Shown here in pieces: positions 15,551 through 24,248 of a stretch of 30,526 nt of DNA (its first letter is position 1; each line of letters starts with the position of its first letter). The position numbers and the translations under genes are program-made. This DNA is from CAIPAT01 sp041665605 (lineage in GTDB: Bacteria > Verrucomicrobiota > Lentisphaeria > Victivallales > Victivallaceae). The stretch lies in the NCBI GenBank assembly GCA_041665605.1, contig JBAYIO010000072.1, positions 1 through 30,526 of the forward strand, given 5' to 3'. The notes below the pieces were generated by a model. That model saw only the letters and a list, made by a program, of their open reading frames with translations. It ran no database searches and was not told where the DNA came from.

Positions 15551-17767
15551 ATGTTGGAAGCAAAAGGTGCTGTCGGGGTAATGACCAGCGGCGGCGATTC
15601 TCAAGGAATGAATGCAGCCGTCAGGGCTGTTGTGCGTACCGGTATTGCCATGGGCATTGATGTGTATGCCATCCGCGAAGGCTATCAGGGACTGGTTGAC
15701 GACCGGATCGATAAAATGAGCTGGGAATCGGTCGGCGGCATCCTGGAGCAGGGCGGCACCATCATCGGCACCGCCAGATGCAAGGAGTTCAGAACTTACG
15801 AAGGACGGCTGATCTGCGCTCAGCACCTGATAAAATACGGTATTGACAATCTGGTCATAATCGGCGGCGACGGCAGTTTGACCGGCGCCAACACTTTCAG
15901 CGAAGAATGGCCGGGCATGCTGCGGCAACTGGTCGAGGCGAACAAAATTACCGCGGCTCAGGCCGCCGCCCACCCGAAACTGCGCATTATCGGGATGGTC
16001 GGCTCGATTGACAACGACATGGCCAATACCGATATGACGATCGGCGCGGACACCGCGCTTCACCGGATTACTGAAGCGATTGACGCGTTGATCAGTACCG
16101 CCGCCAGCCATCAGCGGATTTTTGTGGTCGAAGTGATGGGCCGCAACTGCGGCTATCTGGCGCTGATGAGCGCCATTGCCACCGGCAGCGAATATGTGTT
16201 TATCCCGGAGCATCCCCCTGCGGAAAACTGGCAGGACAAAATGTGCGCTGAGCTTGTAGCCGGACGCAAAGCCGGACGGCGCGACGGCATTATCATTGTC
16301 GCCGAAGGCGCAAAAGATCTTCAGGGGAATCCGATTCCAAGCTCGTATATCAAGCAGGTTATTGAAGAGAAACTGGGCTGGGACACCCGTGAAACAATTC
16401 TCGGCCATGTTCAGCGCGGCGGCGCTCCGAGCGCTTTTGACCGCTATATGAGCACCGTCTTCGGCTGGGCATCTGTTCAGGAATTGCTCAAAAAAGACGC
16501 GGCAGCCGAATCGTCGGTGGTGGTGCTGAAAGAAAACCGCGTCAGGACCGCACCCCTGATGGAATCTGTCCGGAAAACCCAGGCGATAGCGGCCGCGATT
16601 CAGGCGCGTGAATATGACAAAGCCCAGGAAATGCGCGGCGGTTCGTGGGCTAAAATGCTCCATATCTTCAATATCCTGTCTCAATCCGGACCGACTATCC
16701 CTTGTTCTAAAAAGAGTGGAACTCGAATAGCGGTGATGACTTGCGGCTGGCCGTCGCCGGGCATGAACAATGCAATCCGGGCCGCGGTCAGAATTGCCAT
16801 GGACCAGGGACATACTGTCCTGGGCATCGAAGACGGCATCAACGGTCTGATCAATGGCAAACTCCGTGAATTCTCCTGGATGGACGTTGAAGAGTGGAAT
16901 AACCGCGGCGGCACCGCACTCGACACTAACCGCAAACTGCCCGAAGAAAAAGATTTTTACAGCATTGCCAGGACGATTGAAGAACATAAAATCGACGGAC
17001 TGCTGATGATCGGCGGATGGGCAGGTTATCAGGCTATTGAAAGTCTGTTCCTGATGCGGAAAAACTTCAAGACATTCAACCTGCCGATGCTCTGCATTCC
17101 AGCCGCCATCAACAACAATCTGCCGGGTTCCGAACTGGCGATCGGCGCGGATACCGCGCTGAACACGATTGTTGAGGCGGTGGACAAGATCAAACACTCA
17201 TCCGACAGCTCCCGCCGCGCATTTATGGTGGAAGTGATGGGCCGCTACTGCGGCTATCTGGCGATGATGAGTGGGCTTGCCACCGGCGCGGAATACATTT
17301 ATCTGCACGAAAAAGGCGTCTCGCTGGAACTGTTGCAGCAGCACCTCAAGGAACTGCTTTACAGCTTTGAAAAAGGCGGCAGGCATGTTGCGCTGATGAT
17401 CAGAAATGAAAATGCCAATCCGACTTACACCGCCGACTTTATCTGCGAACTGTTTCAGGAAGCCGGCAAGAGTGTGTTTTCCATACGCAAATCAATCCTC
17501 GGCCCCATGCAGCAGGGCGGCACCCCGTCGCCGTTCGACCGTATCCAGGCAGTCCGGCTGGCCTTTGAAGGCACCAGTATCCTGCTGGAAAGCATCAAAC
17601 AGGGCGACAGCCGGTGCTGTTTTATCGGCCAGAGCGGCGGCAAAACCGTCATCAGCGACATGAACAGCATCCAGCGCATGGTGGACGAAGACCAGCAGCG
17701 TCCGTCCGCGCAATGGTGGGAACCACTCTACAACGTAGCCATGTCCATGGCCAAAAAACCGAGGTAA
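15551..17767 (+). CDS. pfkA: 6-phosphofructokinase, tandem-duplicated eukaryotic-type
   Basis: 738 residues made of two PFK domains in one chain, an architecture typical of animal and fungal PFK-1; usual bacterial PfkA is ~320 residues. The N-terminal half is catalytic: GGDSQGMNAAVR (14-25), GGDGS (105-109), GSIDND (151-156, both Asp present), VEVMGRNCGYLA (~193-204) and GHVQRGGAPSAFDR (285-298). Gly at both specificity positions (GGDGS; GSIDND) points to ATP and not pyrophosphate as donor. The C-terminal half (from ~392) is degenerate: GGD is replaced in TCGWPSPGMNN, GGDGS by GGWAG (488-492), and SIDND by AINNN (519-523), although MGRYCGYLA and GPMQQGGTPSPFDR remain. By analogy with eukaryotic PFK it is likely an allosteric half. 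aggag at 15541-15545 is the ribosome binding site. Confidence 0.95.
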   Translation: MLEAKGAVGVMTSGGDSQGMNAAVRAVVRTGIAMGIDVYAIREGYQGLVDDRIDKMSWESVGGILEQGGTIIGTARCKEFRTYEGRLICAQHLIKYGIDNLVIIGGDGSLTGANTFSEEWPGMLRQLVEANKITAAQAAAHPKLRIIGMVGSIDNDMANTDMTIGADTALHRITEAIDALISTAASHQRIFVVEVMGRNCGYLALMSAIATGSEYVFIPEHPPAENWQDKMCAELVAGRKAGRRDGIIIVAEGAKDLQGNPIPSSYIKQVIEEKLGWDTRETILGHVQRGGAPSAFDRYMSTVFGWASVQELLKKDAAAESSVVVLKENRVRTAPLMESVRKTQAIAAAIQAREYDKAQEMRGGSWAKMLHIFNILSQSGPTIPCSKKSGTRIAVMTCGWPSPGMNNAIRAAVRIAMDQGHTVLGIEDGINGLINGKLREFSWMDVEEWNNRGGTALDTNRKLPEEKDFYSIARTIEEHKIDGLLMIGGWAGYQAIESLFLMRKNFKTFNLPMLCIPAAINNNLPGSELAIGADTALNTIVEAVDKIKHSSDSSRRAFMVEVMGRYCGYLAMMSGLATGAEYIYLHEKGVSLELLQQHLKELLYSFEKGGRHVALMIRNENANPTYTADFICELFQEAGKSVFSIRKSILGPMQQGGTPSPFDRIQAVRLAFEGTSILLESIKQGDSRCCFIGQSGGKTVISDMNSIQRMVDEDQQRPSAQWWEPLYNVAMSMAKKPR

Positions 17768-17806
17768 GTATTGAGGCGGTCGGACGGTGAAACTTAGAGG
17801 AATTAT

Positions 17807-18430
17807 TTGATCATGAAAAGACCGCCAGTAATTATAATTATAAATTTGATTATCCTTTCACTTGGATATCTCTGCTGTACTTATGCAGTAATTGATGAAC
17901 TAAGTGGAGGTGCGTGTAGTAGTGAAAAATTGACAGGTTTTCTTGCCTGGCTGTCTCTGACTCTTTACATGATAGGGACTTGCATTGCGATTTTCAAGCG
18001 CCAGTCCAGGTCAATTTTTCTTTTTGGGGTGTTGTTATTGTTGCTAGGATTTATTAGTTGTTCATGGCCTTACGGCTTATCAGCGTTAATCATTATTTTA
18101 TTGCCTTTCATTATTGGTATTTCATTTATCGTCTGGGGGATTGCTCTGTCCGGAAACAGCAGTAACCCATTGGAAAATAATTCCAAGCAATCTCGCTACA
18201 AGTATTGGCTTTACTCCGCAAGCTTTTTTTGTACAGCCAGCATGCTTGTGGCGATATTTGGCCGGTTTATTCATGAATTAGATGTGTCAAGAAATCATGA
18301 ATTTCTGCGGAAAGTAATATTTCCAACCACTTGGTATCTCGTGCTTATAGGCATCTTGCAAATCATTTTGTATTACATCCTGTGCAAGCTGAAAGAACAC
18401 CGGGAAAAGAATCAATTGTCAAAAGAATAG
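17807..18430 (+). CDS. Multi-pass membrane protein of unknown function, copy 1
   Basis: About 207 residues with six likely membrane helices (approximately 7-27, 42-64, 69-88, 92-116, 133-155 and 172-194) and a short charged tail. I recognise no family. It is clearly paralogous to the next gene: both begin (M/L)IMKRPP and share IIINLIILSLGYL, MIGTC and GISFIVW. The TTG start at 17807 is preferred because the paralog has ATG at exactly the equivalent codon and agagga (17796-17801) is well spaced from it. The ATG at 17813 is the alternative. The gene is AT-rich relative to the PFK gene before it, from which it is separated by 39 bp. Confidence 0.75.
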   Translation: MIMKRPPVIIIINLIILSLGYLCCTYAVIDELSGGACSSEKLTGFLAWLSLTLYMIGTCIAIFKRQSRSIFLFGVLLLLLGFISCSWPYGLSALIIILLPFIIGISFIVWGIALSGNSSNPLENNSKQSRYKYWLYSASFFCTASMLVAIFGRFIHELDVSRNHEFLRKVIFPTTWYLVLIGILQIILYYILCKLKEHREKNQLSKE

Positions 18431-18441
18431 CAGGAACTGAA

Positions 18442-19068
18442 ATGATCATGAAAAGACCGCCAATTCTTATAATTATAAATTTGATTATCCTTTCACTTGG
18501 ATATCTTGGTAATGTTTACCATGCAACCGGAGATATAGTGAGCGAGGTACGTAGTGAGAAAATAATAACCCTGATTACATTGTTGGTTATGACTCTTTTC
18601 ATGATCGGTACTTGTACTGCGGTTCTTACCCGCCATGCCAGATCCGTTTTATTATTGGGAGTGCTTCTATTATTAAGCGGATTCGCTTGTCGCAATAGTT
18701 CGGAAATCATTGTTCTATTATTTCTTTTTACAGGTATTTCATTTATAGTCTGGAGTATTGGCCTGTTTGGAGGCAATAGTAATCAGCCGGAAAACACCTT
18801 CACCCAGCCTCCTAAAATATATAAATATTGGCGGTACTCCGTAATCACTTTTTTTGCGATAACTATACTATTGGGCATGCTGGGAAGTTATTTCGGAGAT
18901 ATGTCAAGAAATTATGAATCTATACAAAAGACTATGTTTCAAATAATGAGCTGCTTTTTATTCGCAGGCATCTTGCAATTTGTGATATATTACATACTGT
19001 CCAAGAGAAGGGATTATCGGGTAAAGAAAACCAATTTCCAGAAGATTGACGGAAACTTGCAGCACTGA
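18442..19068 (+). CDS. Multi-pass membrane protein of unknown function, copy 2
   Basis: About 208 residues with the same six-helix layout as the preceding gene, 11 bp downstream of its stop. The first ~65 nucleotides of the two genes are almost identical (I count four differences), while the rest of the proteins have diverged considerably, for example in the second half of the first loop and the C-terminal tail. The start ATG at 18442 has ggaa 6 bases upstream; an ATG also lies at 18448. The longer upstream frame overlaps copy 1 and is not real. Function is unknown. A tandem pair of small integral membrane proteins could form a heteromer, but nothing in the context shows this. Confidence 0.75.
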   Translation: MIMKRPPILIIINLIILSLGYLGNVYHATGDIVSEVRSEKIITLITLLVMTLFMIGTCTAVLTRHARSVLLLGVLLLLSGFACRNSSEIIVLLFLFTGISFIVWSIGLFGGNSNQPENTFTQPPKIYKYWRYSVITFFAITILLGMLGSYFGDMSRNYESIQKTMFQIMSCFLFAGILQFVIYYILSKRRDYRVKKTNFQKIDGNLQH

Positions 19069-19092
19069 GATTTCCGATTCAGGAATCAGTGC

Positions 19093-19119
19093 AAAAAAAA
19101 GCCCAGGGGGGCCCGGGCT
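19093..19119 (-). terminator. Intrinsic terminator of the secretin operon
   Basis: On the minus strand, an agccc/gggct-based GC-rich hairpin (19100-19119, with internal G/C pairing) is followed by eight T residues (19093-19100). It lies 60 bp past the stop of the 644-aa secretin gene. A second AT-type dyad (taaaaaac...gttttttta, 19120-19139) and a caggc/gcctg hairpin (near 19153-19168) sit between it and the gene and may help terminate transcription from both sides. Confidence 0.8.
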
Positions 19120-19178
19120 AAAAAACTTACGTTTTTTTAGTTGTTATGAGGTCAGGCCTGAGCGCCTGGCCTGGTTAC

Positions 19179-21113
19179 TTACTTTTTATCCTTGTCGAGA
19201 TAGTACTGTTCGAATCCGAATTCATTTTTGACTCCGGCCTCGACAGTGCTTTTGTTTACCGCCAGCAGATCTTCGCTGACCGGGCTCCTGACCGGGGAAT
19301 CAGGATCTTTCGTGCGGCATTCGATAACCAGCACCAACTGCGCTTTCTTGGTGGACTCGGACTCGGTGGAGAAGAGGTAGCCGAGGAACGGGAGGTCTTT
19401 CAGGAACGGAACCCCGGTGACGCCCCGGACGACATTCTTCTTTTCCAGTCCGCCGATCACGAATCTGCCGCCTTTATTGCTCAGCATGACTTTGGTGTTG
19501 ACCGTGCTGTCGCGGGTGATGCGCGGCGTGCCGTTGGAATTCCAGCCGACCAGGCTGTCATTCAGCATATTGACCGAGATCATGCTGGACTCTTCGCAGA
19601 TAACCGGCGCCAGAGTCATGGAGAATCCGTATCCAACCACGGCGGGATTGGTGACTACTTTGGTGTCTTTGAACGTAATCATATCAATCGCGTTGCTCCA
19701 TTCGGTCTGCGGAATCCATTCCCTTATACCGGTAGTGGCATTGGTTATGGCCTGTTCCAGCATGAACGAGAAAGCCTGCACGGTGGTTCCGATACTGCCG
19801 CCGCCCTTGGCGAACCGTCCGGGACCGGAGGCTACGCGCAGCGAGTAGGCGGTTACGGTGCTGCCCTGGATTCTTGACACTGTGACCTGGCCGGAGAAAT
19901 TGGCGGTGAAGTCAATCGTCGTGCCGGAGCTGTCGTTTGCCACAATCCGGTATCCGCCTTCAGTGGCAGCCGGAGCGGCAGTGGAGCTGACAAAGAAATC
20001 GCCGGATGGGAACATGCAGCCGGAGATGATGGCTTTATCCGGAATCTTGTCTCCGTCTTCAAAGTTATAGATATTCGTCCGGGATTCGATTTTGCCGGTA
20101 GCCTGGCTCATGACCAGCATTTCGCCGGCGGTGACAACGCTGCCCTTGCCGGTGGATACCAGGAAGTCGAGATAACGGGTATTCCATTTCGGGTTGAAAT
20201 TGACATACTTGGTGTTGCTGGAGCCGTTTTTGCTGACGCCGCCATCCCAGGTGGCGCTCCAGTTGTCGCGGATGCGGGCTCCGGTGGCGAAGATGTCGGA
20301 ACCGGCATTGTTCTTCCACGCCTGGAAATCGGCGCCGATTTTGGCGTCATTTTCAGCATAGATCTCGTACACGTTGTATTTAATTTCAACTTCATAAGTC
20401 GGCGTGTCGTACAGCTTGAGCATTTTCTCAATATTCTTCTGTCCGTAACGCGGGATGTACATGAACAGGCAGTTCAAGCCGGTGTCATAATCAATATGGT
20501 CCATGCCGCGCTGTAATTCAACGTCATCGCCTTCAACGTTCGCGCCGACGTTTTTTACCAGCCGCGCCAGGTCCCGCGAAGTCCAGTACTTGGGAAAGTA
20601 GACGAAGGTGGTCTGTCCCGATGAAGAGGTGACGGACGGTTTGTCCAGCGCCTCCACGATCTCGTCAATACTCATCCCGTTGTCATGGCTCTTGAAACGG
20701 TATTCTTCCGCCGATATAATCAGCACGCCTTTGCCGTTATTGTATTTAATGCATTCAACCGTGGTATTGTTCTCCTTGACCCGGTTGGCCATGACGGCAT
20801 TGCGGACGAACGGCCGGATTTCATACGGGTCTGCGTTCTTCAGCACATACGTTTTGGTGACGACATACGGGTCATTGTTATCCCGGATGAAATGGAACTG
20901 ATCGGTATCATGGTCCAGATTCATCATGATATTGGCCTGCACCTGAGTCTTTTCGTAAGGCGACGTCGGGTTGACATTTTTACTTCTGACCTGCGAGGAC
21001 AACGGTCCGGCCGCGGAATAGTTTCTGCCTGCCGTCTGCTGAGCCGGCAGTCCGGGGCAAAAGAGCAATCCGGCGGCGGCCACCGCAGTTAAACATAATA
21101 TTCTTCGATTCAT
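19179..21113 (-). CDS. Secretin-family outer-membrane protein (GspD/PilQ-like)
   Basis: 644 residues. An N-terminal signal peptide (basic MNRR, hydrophobic core to ~23, LPA-QQ cleavage region) is followed by periplasmic N-domain-like repeats (ADPYEIRPFVRNAV, ~94-107; FVYFPKYWTSRDLARLV, ~170-186). The C-terminal secretin beta-domain is clear: VVGYGFSMTLAPVI (~492-505), GGRFVIGGLEKKNVVRGVTG (548-567) and GVPFLKDLPFLGYLF (567-581). Secretins form multimeric gated channels for type II secretion or type IV pili. A long Gly/Ser/Thr-rich insertion (~285-440) is unusual. It is the second gene of an operon, 28 bp after the 515-aa paralog, with a strong aaggagg ribosome binding site. There is no lipoprotein box. 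No other secretion or pilus assembly genes adjoin it. Confidence 0.9.
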   Translation of the reverse strand: MNRRILCLTAVAAAGLLFCPGLPAQQTAGRNYSAAGPLSSQVRSKNVNPTSPYEKTQVQANIMMNLDHDTDQFHFIRDNNDPYVVTKTYVLKNADPYEIRPFVRNAVMANRVKENNTTVECIKYNNGKGVLIISAEEYRFKSHDNGMSIDEIVEALDKPSVTSSSGQTTFVYFPKYWTSRDLARLVKNVGANVEGDDVELQRGMDHIDYDTGLNCLFMYIPRYGQKNIEKMLKLYDTPTYEVEIKYNVYEIYAENDAKIGADFQAWKNNAGSDIFATGARIRDNWSATWDGGVSKNGSSNTKYVNFNPKWNTRYLDFLVSTGKGSVVTAGEMLVMSQATGKIESRTNIYNFEDGDKIPDKAIISGCMFPSGDFFVSSTAAPAATEGGYRIVANDSSGTTIDFTANFSGQVTVSRIQGSTVTAYSLRVASGPGRFAKGGGSIGTTVQAFSFMLEQAITNATTGIREWIPQTEWSNAIDMITFKDTKVVTNPAVVGYGFSMTLAPVICEESSMISVNMLNDSLVGWNSNGTPRITRDSTVNTKVMLSNKGGRFVIGGLEKKNVVRGVTGVPFLKDLPFLGYLFSTESESTKKAQLVLVIECRTKDPDSPVRSPVSEDLLAVNKSTVEAGVKNEFGFEQYYLDKDKK

Positions 21114-21141
21114 TTTTATTTCCTCCTTGTTGTCATTTCAG

Positions 21142-22689
21142 TTATTTGGTTTCCGGAACAGCAGGCGCTGCCGCCGGAGCTGCAACCGGGACGGCTGCCG
21201 CCGGAGCCGTCGCAGGGGCGGGAACTGTTACTGGAGCCGCTGCCACTGTCGTCGCCTTTTCAGCCGGTTTCTTCAGCATTTCCTGAGTCAGCAACTGGCC
21301 GGCCCAGCCTGCTAGTTCGGAATCCGGATTAACCCAGTCCGCCTTGACCGTGACAAAGTAATAACTGCTGTTTTTTACTTTTGTAGTCGTACCGAACAGA
21401 TATTTCAACACCGGGATCGAGGAAAGGAACGGCACGCCGATGGTCTGTTCAGTTTCGTAATCCTTCTTCCATGTCGCCAGCAGGCGTTCATTGCCTACCG
21501 CCAAAGTCAGATTGGACGAAGCGTTCATGGTCTGGTAAAGCTCCTGTCCGAAATTATTGCGCTCCACCGGATCGGCTTTGGAGACGAAATAATTGAACAT
21601 GACCGTACCTTCAACCGCGGATACTTTCTCTTCGTCATAGCGGCGGTCGTCCGGCGATTCGGACACCGTATTGCCGGCACCTTTGAAACAGATTACCGGC
21701 TGATTGATCGTCAGCTCAAAAAATGACGGCGATCCCGGTACCACATTGGTCTGGTCGTTTTCCGGATTTTTGAGGATATTCTGAAAATCCGGCGCAAACT
21801 TGATATTGTATGAATTATCGAAATCATTCACCATCGTCAAGCTGCCGGAATCGGCAATTCTGGCCCTGCCGCCCTGCGCCAGCACCCGGACAAAACTCAT
21901 ATCGAACTGCGGCGCGAACAGGAATCCGCCCCATGCCCAGTTGGCTTTGCTCATGATGTCAGCGCCCTTGAAAGCCGCGGACTTGACAACATTATCCCAG
22001 CCGGAAAGATTCATTGATTCCATTCCCGCCCCGAAGATATCCAGTCCGGGCCCGTTCTTCCAGGCCACATAGTTGATCCCGATGTCAGTAAGGTCGCTGT
22101 CGCGGACTTCATACACCCGCATCTTCAACTGCACCTGCGGCACCGGGCGGTCCAGTTCATTAATCCAGCGCATCACCTGATCGCCGTCGGATTTCGAGGA
22201 CTTCCAGTACAGCATGGAAACGCTCTCGTCCAGAAACACGCTGCTGTTGCCCGGCAGGATGTTATTGCGGAGAATTTTCAGCATTTCCGGAGTCGCCCGA
22301 TTTTTAGGATAATACCCGAAACGGCTGATCCCGGTGCCTTCAACCACCGAACCGGAACTGTCTTTGACCCCCGGGATATCTATTTTGGATATCATGTCAT
22401 CAACGTAGGGCATCATGTCCACGCTCGTGCTGACTACCAGAATCTCCTTGCCGGCGGCCTTGAAATCCAGCCGCTGAACATTCGAGTCGATGTTGTAGCG
22501 CTTGACCGCGCCTTCGACGAAAGGCGCAATGTCGCATGCACGGGTGTGCTTCAGTTCATAGGCCTTTGAAACCATATATGACTGGGCGTCATCCTGGTTA
22601 AGACGAAGTTTCTTTACCTTCTCCGCATAGACGCTGAAGCTGGACAGTACCATCAGCAACAGCAATGCCGACACATATATTTTTCTCAT
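21142..22689 (-). CDS. Divergent secretin-like exported protein
   Basis: 515 residues with a signal peptide (MRKIYVSALLLLMVLSSFSV, cleavage after YA). It is a diverged paralog of the next gene: both share an APFV/RPFV...ILVVS/LIIS segment, a YYPK/YFPK motif, and an AWKN...G.DIF motif (here ~209-219, there ~265-275). The C-terminal signature is present in weakened form (GVPFLSSIPVLKYLF, ~418-432), but the Gly-rich GG(F/L)E segment before it is not obvious. From ~473 the protein ends in an Ala/Pro/Val-rich tail likely to be unstructured. It is probably an outer-membrane or periplasmic partner of the following secretin, perhaps forming a mixed or auxiliary ring; that is inference. The ribosome binding site is gaggg. 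It heads the two-gene operon. Confidence 0.82.
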   Translation of the reverse strand: MRKIYVSALLLLMVLSSFSVYAEKVKKLRLNQDDAQSYMVSKAYELKHTRACDIAPFVEGAVKRYNIDSNVQRLDFKAAGKEILVVSTSVDMMPYVDDMISKIDIPGVKDSSGSVVEGTGISRFGYYPKNRATPEMLKILRNNILPGNSSVFLDESVSMLYWKSSKSDGDQVMRWINELDRPVPQVQLKMRVYEVRDSDLTDIGINYVAWKNGPGLDIFGAGMESMNLSGWDNVVKSAAFKGADIMSKANWAWGGFLFAPQFDMSFVRVLAQGGRARIADSGSLTMVNDFDNSYNIKFAPDFQNILKNPENDQTNVVPGSPSFFELTINQPVICFKGAGNTVSESPDDRRYDEEKVSAVEGTVMFNYFVSKADPVERNNFGQELYQTMNASSNLTLAVGNERLLATWKKDYETEQTIGVPFLSSIPVLKYLFGTTTKVKNSSYYFVTVKADWVNPDSELAGWAGQLLTQEMLKKPAEKATTVAAAPVTVPAPATAPAAAVPVAAPAAAPAVPETK

Positions 22690-23144
22690 CTTTCCCTCTT
22701 TTACTTAGTTTATTAGTATCAACTTCTAAAAATTTAATTGTCTTACGATTAACGGTTTAACCCGGGATTCACATATCCCGCCTTTGAGTTTAGTATTGGA
22801 ATGCCTTCTCAGACATCCCGATACTATTTGATTGTGCTGTAGTTTTGTTGTCGCATCATGGTATCACCCCATTTTTAAATTGATTTTTCAAAAATAATAG
22901 AAAAGACAAAATTTATATAGCTTTTATTGTGCCAATTATTTTATAAGTATATGTAAGTATTTAAATATTAATTGAATATATATTATACATATACATTAAA
23001 TACAAAAATGTAACTATTTGTTTTATCACATTTTTGTGTATCGAGTGTTGTGTAATTACATTTTTGTAATTATTGAAGATGTTTATATGAAATGCAGTAG
23101 TTGCAGAGAAGGAACAACCAGGATGATTTGTGCTGCATAAAATT
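22690..23144. other. Upstream region of the secretin operon
   Basis: A gene-free, increasingly AT-rich stretch. On the secretin transcript side it contains two hairpins: cgggat/atcccg (22763-22768 with 22775-22780), and an imperfect tagtatygg stem (22791-22799 with about 22817-22826). Further upstream are a 9-bp inverted repeat (gtatatgta at 22947-22955 and tacatatac at 22986-22994) and three similar small dyads (listed separately). No ORF is convincing. Confidence 0.6.
23001..23072. promoter_or_regulatory. Cluster of three YACA-N4-TGTR dyads
   Basis: Three 12-bp palindromic sites occur in a row: tacaaaaatgta (23001-23012), cacatttttgtg (23027-23038) and tacatttttgta (23057-23068, its dyad extending to an 8-bp stem at 23053-23072). 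Start-to-start spacing is 26 and 30 bp. Such an array resembles repeated operator sites for a dimeric regulator upstream of the secretin operon. AT-rich composition makes some chance dyads expected, so this is tentative. Confidence 0.4.
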
Positions 23145-23168
23145 AAAAAGCCCGCCTTGATGGCGGGC
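23145..23168 (-). terminator. Intrinsic terminator after the Gfo/Idh/MocA gene
   Basis: A perfect 7-bp stem gcccgcc/ggcgggc (23150-23156 with 23162-23168) encloses a 5-base loop. On the minus strand it is followed by five T residues, 25 bp beyond the stop codon. Confidence 0.92.
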
Positions 23169-23192
23169 CTGAGAGACTTGAGCAGCGTTATT

Positions 23193-24233
23193 TCAGCCGA
23201 TTTTGACGGGTTTGCCGGTGGCTGCCGATTTATAGATGGCATCCAGCAGTTTCATTACGGTCACGCCCTGTTCAGGGGAAACTACATAAGGAATCTTTTT
23301 CACGATGCAATCAATGAAAGTGTAATAACTGTTTTTGCAGGTCGGTACCGGCGGGTGCAGATGCATGTCATACTGGCATCCGGCTTTTTCCTGATAACAT
23401 TCGACATGGAACTGGTAGCCTTCTTCGAGATTGTACTGGAAGATACCGCCCCTGGTTCCCAGCAGGCGGGTGGACATCTTTTCGCGTTCCTTGATGTTGG
23501 CCGCCCATGACGCTTCGATTTCCAGGGTGGCGCCGTTTTTGAATTTAATCATTCCGCATGCGAGGTCTTCGACATCGTAAGTTTTATTCTGCTTTTTGGC
23601 AATGGCGGAAGCAATGTGGTTATAGGCGCTGCCCATGACCCATTCCGGTTCCGGGTAATCCATCAGCCAGAGGGCGAGATCCAGGCGGTGAACGCCCAGG
23701 TCGATCAGCGGTCCGCCGCCGGAAAGCGCTTTGGTGCCGAACCAGCCGCCGAAACCGGGCATGCCGCGGCGGCGATGCCAGACGGTGCGTCCGAAATAAA
23801 TGTCGCCGAGTTCACCGCTTTCAACCAGTTGCTTCATGGCGAATGACTGCGGCGTGAAACGGAACGAGAAGTTGATGCCGAGGCGTTTTTTGGCGCGCTT
23901 GGCGGCGGCGAGCATTTCTTCGGCTTCCGCGGCATTCATGGCCATCGGTTTTTCGCAGAGGACATGCGCCCCGGATTCGAGCGCGGCAATGGTCAGCGGC
24001 TTGTGGAACTTATTGGGAACTGCGATGCTGACAACATCAAGTTTCTCCTTTTTGAACATTTCCAGCGCATCGGTATAATATTTGGCAATACCCTGCTCTT
24101 TGGCCGACTTTTCCAGCTTTACCTTATCAACATCGGCAATCGCGACGACTTCAGCGTCCGGATGTTCTTTATAACCGTTGATATGCGCCTGGCCCATGCC
24201 CAGGCCGACAACTCCGATTCTTAGCTTTTTCAT
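23193..24233 (-). CDS. Gfo/Idh/MocA-family NAD(P)-dependent oxidoreductase
   Basis: 346 residues, normal for the family. The N-terminal Rossmann domain has VVGLGMGQAH (8-17), with an ADVD acidic position (33-36) after the second strand. CEKPMAMN (93-100) contains the characteristic EKP with catalytic Lys95. The C-terminal domain contains GGGPLIDLGVHRLDL (172-186), with Asp178 and His182 in the catalytic positions. It is expected to oxidise or reduce a sugar, inositol or related hydroxyl group in the cytoplasm; the substrate is not predictable. It follows the ThuA-like gene by 15 bp with aaggaa as ribosome binding site, so the two are one operon. This pairing of ThuA-like and Gfo/Idh/MocA proteins is common in carbohydrate catabolic loci. 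Confidence 0.95.
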   Translation of the reverse strand: MKKLRIGVVGLGMGQAHINGYKEHPDAEVVAIADVDKVKLEKSAKEQGIAKYYTDALEMFKKEKLDVVSIAVPNKFHKPLTIAALESGAHVLCEKPMAMNAAEAEEMLAAAKRAKKRLGINFSFRFTPQSFAMKQLVESGELGDIYFGRTVWHRRRGMPGFGGWFGTKALSGGGPLIDLGVHRLDLALWLMDYPEPEWVMGSAYNHIASAIAKKQNKTYDVEDLACGMIKFKNGATLEIEASWAANIKEREKMSTRLLGTRGGIFQYNLEEGYQFHVECYQEKAGCQYDMHLHPPVPTCKNSYYTFIDCIVKKIPYVVSPEQGVTVMKLLDAIYKSAATGKPVKIG

Positions 24234-24248
24234 CTTGTTGATTCCTTG

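Noticed and set aside
15536..17197. 553-aa minus-strand frame opposite the phosphofructokinase
   Set aside because: Its length results from GC-biased codons of the sense gene; no ribosome binding site or family is visible.
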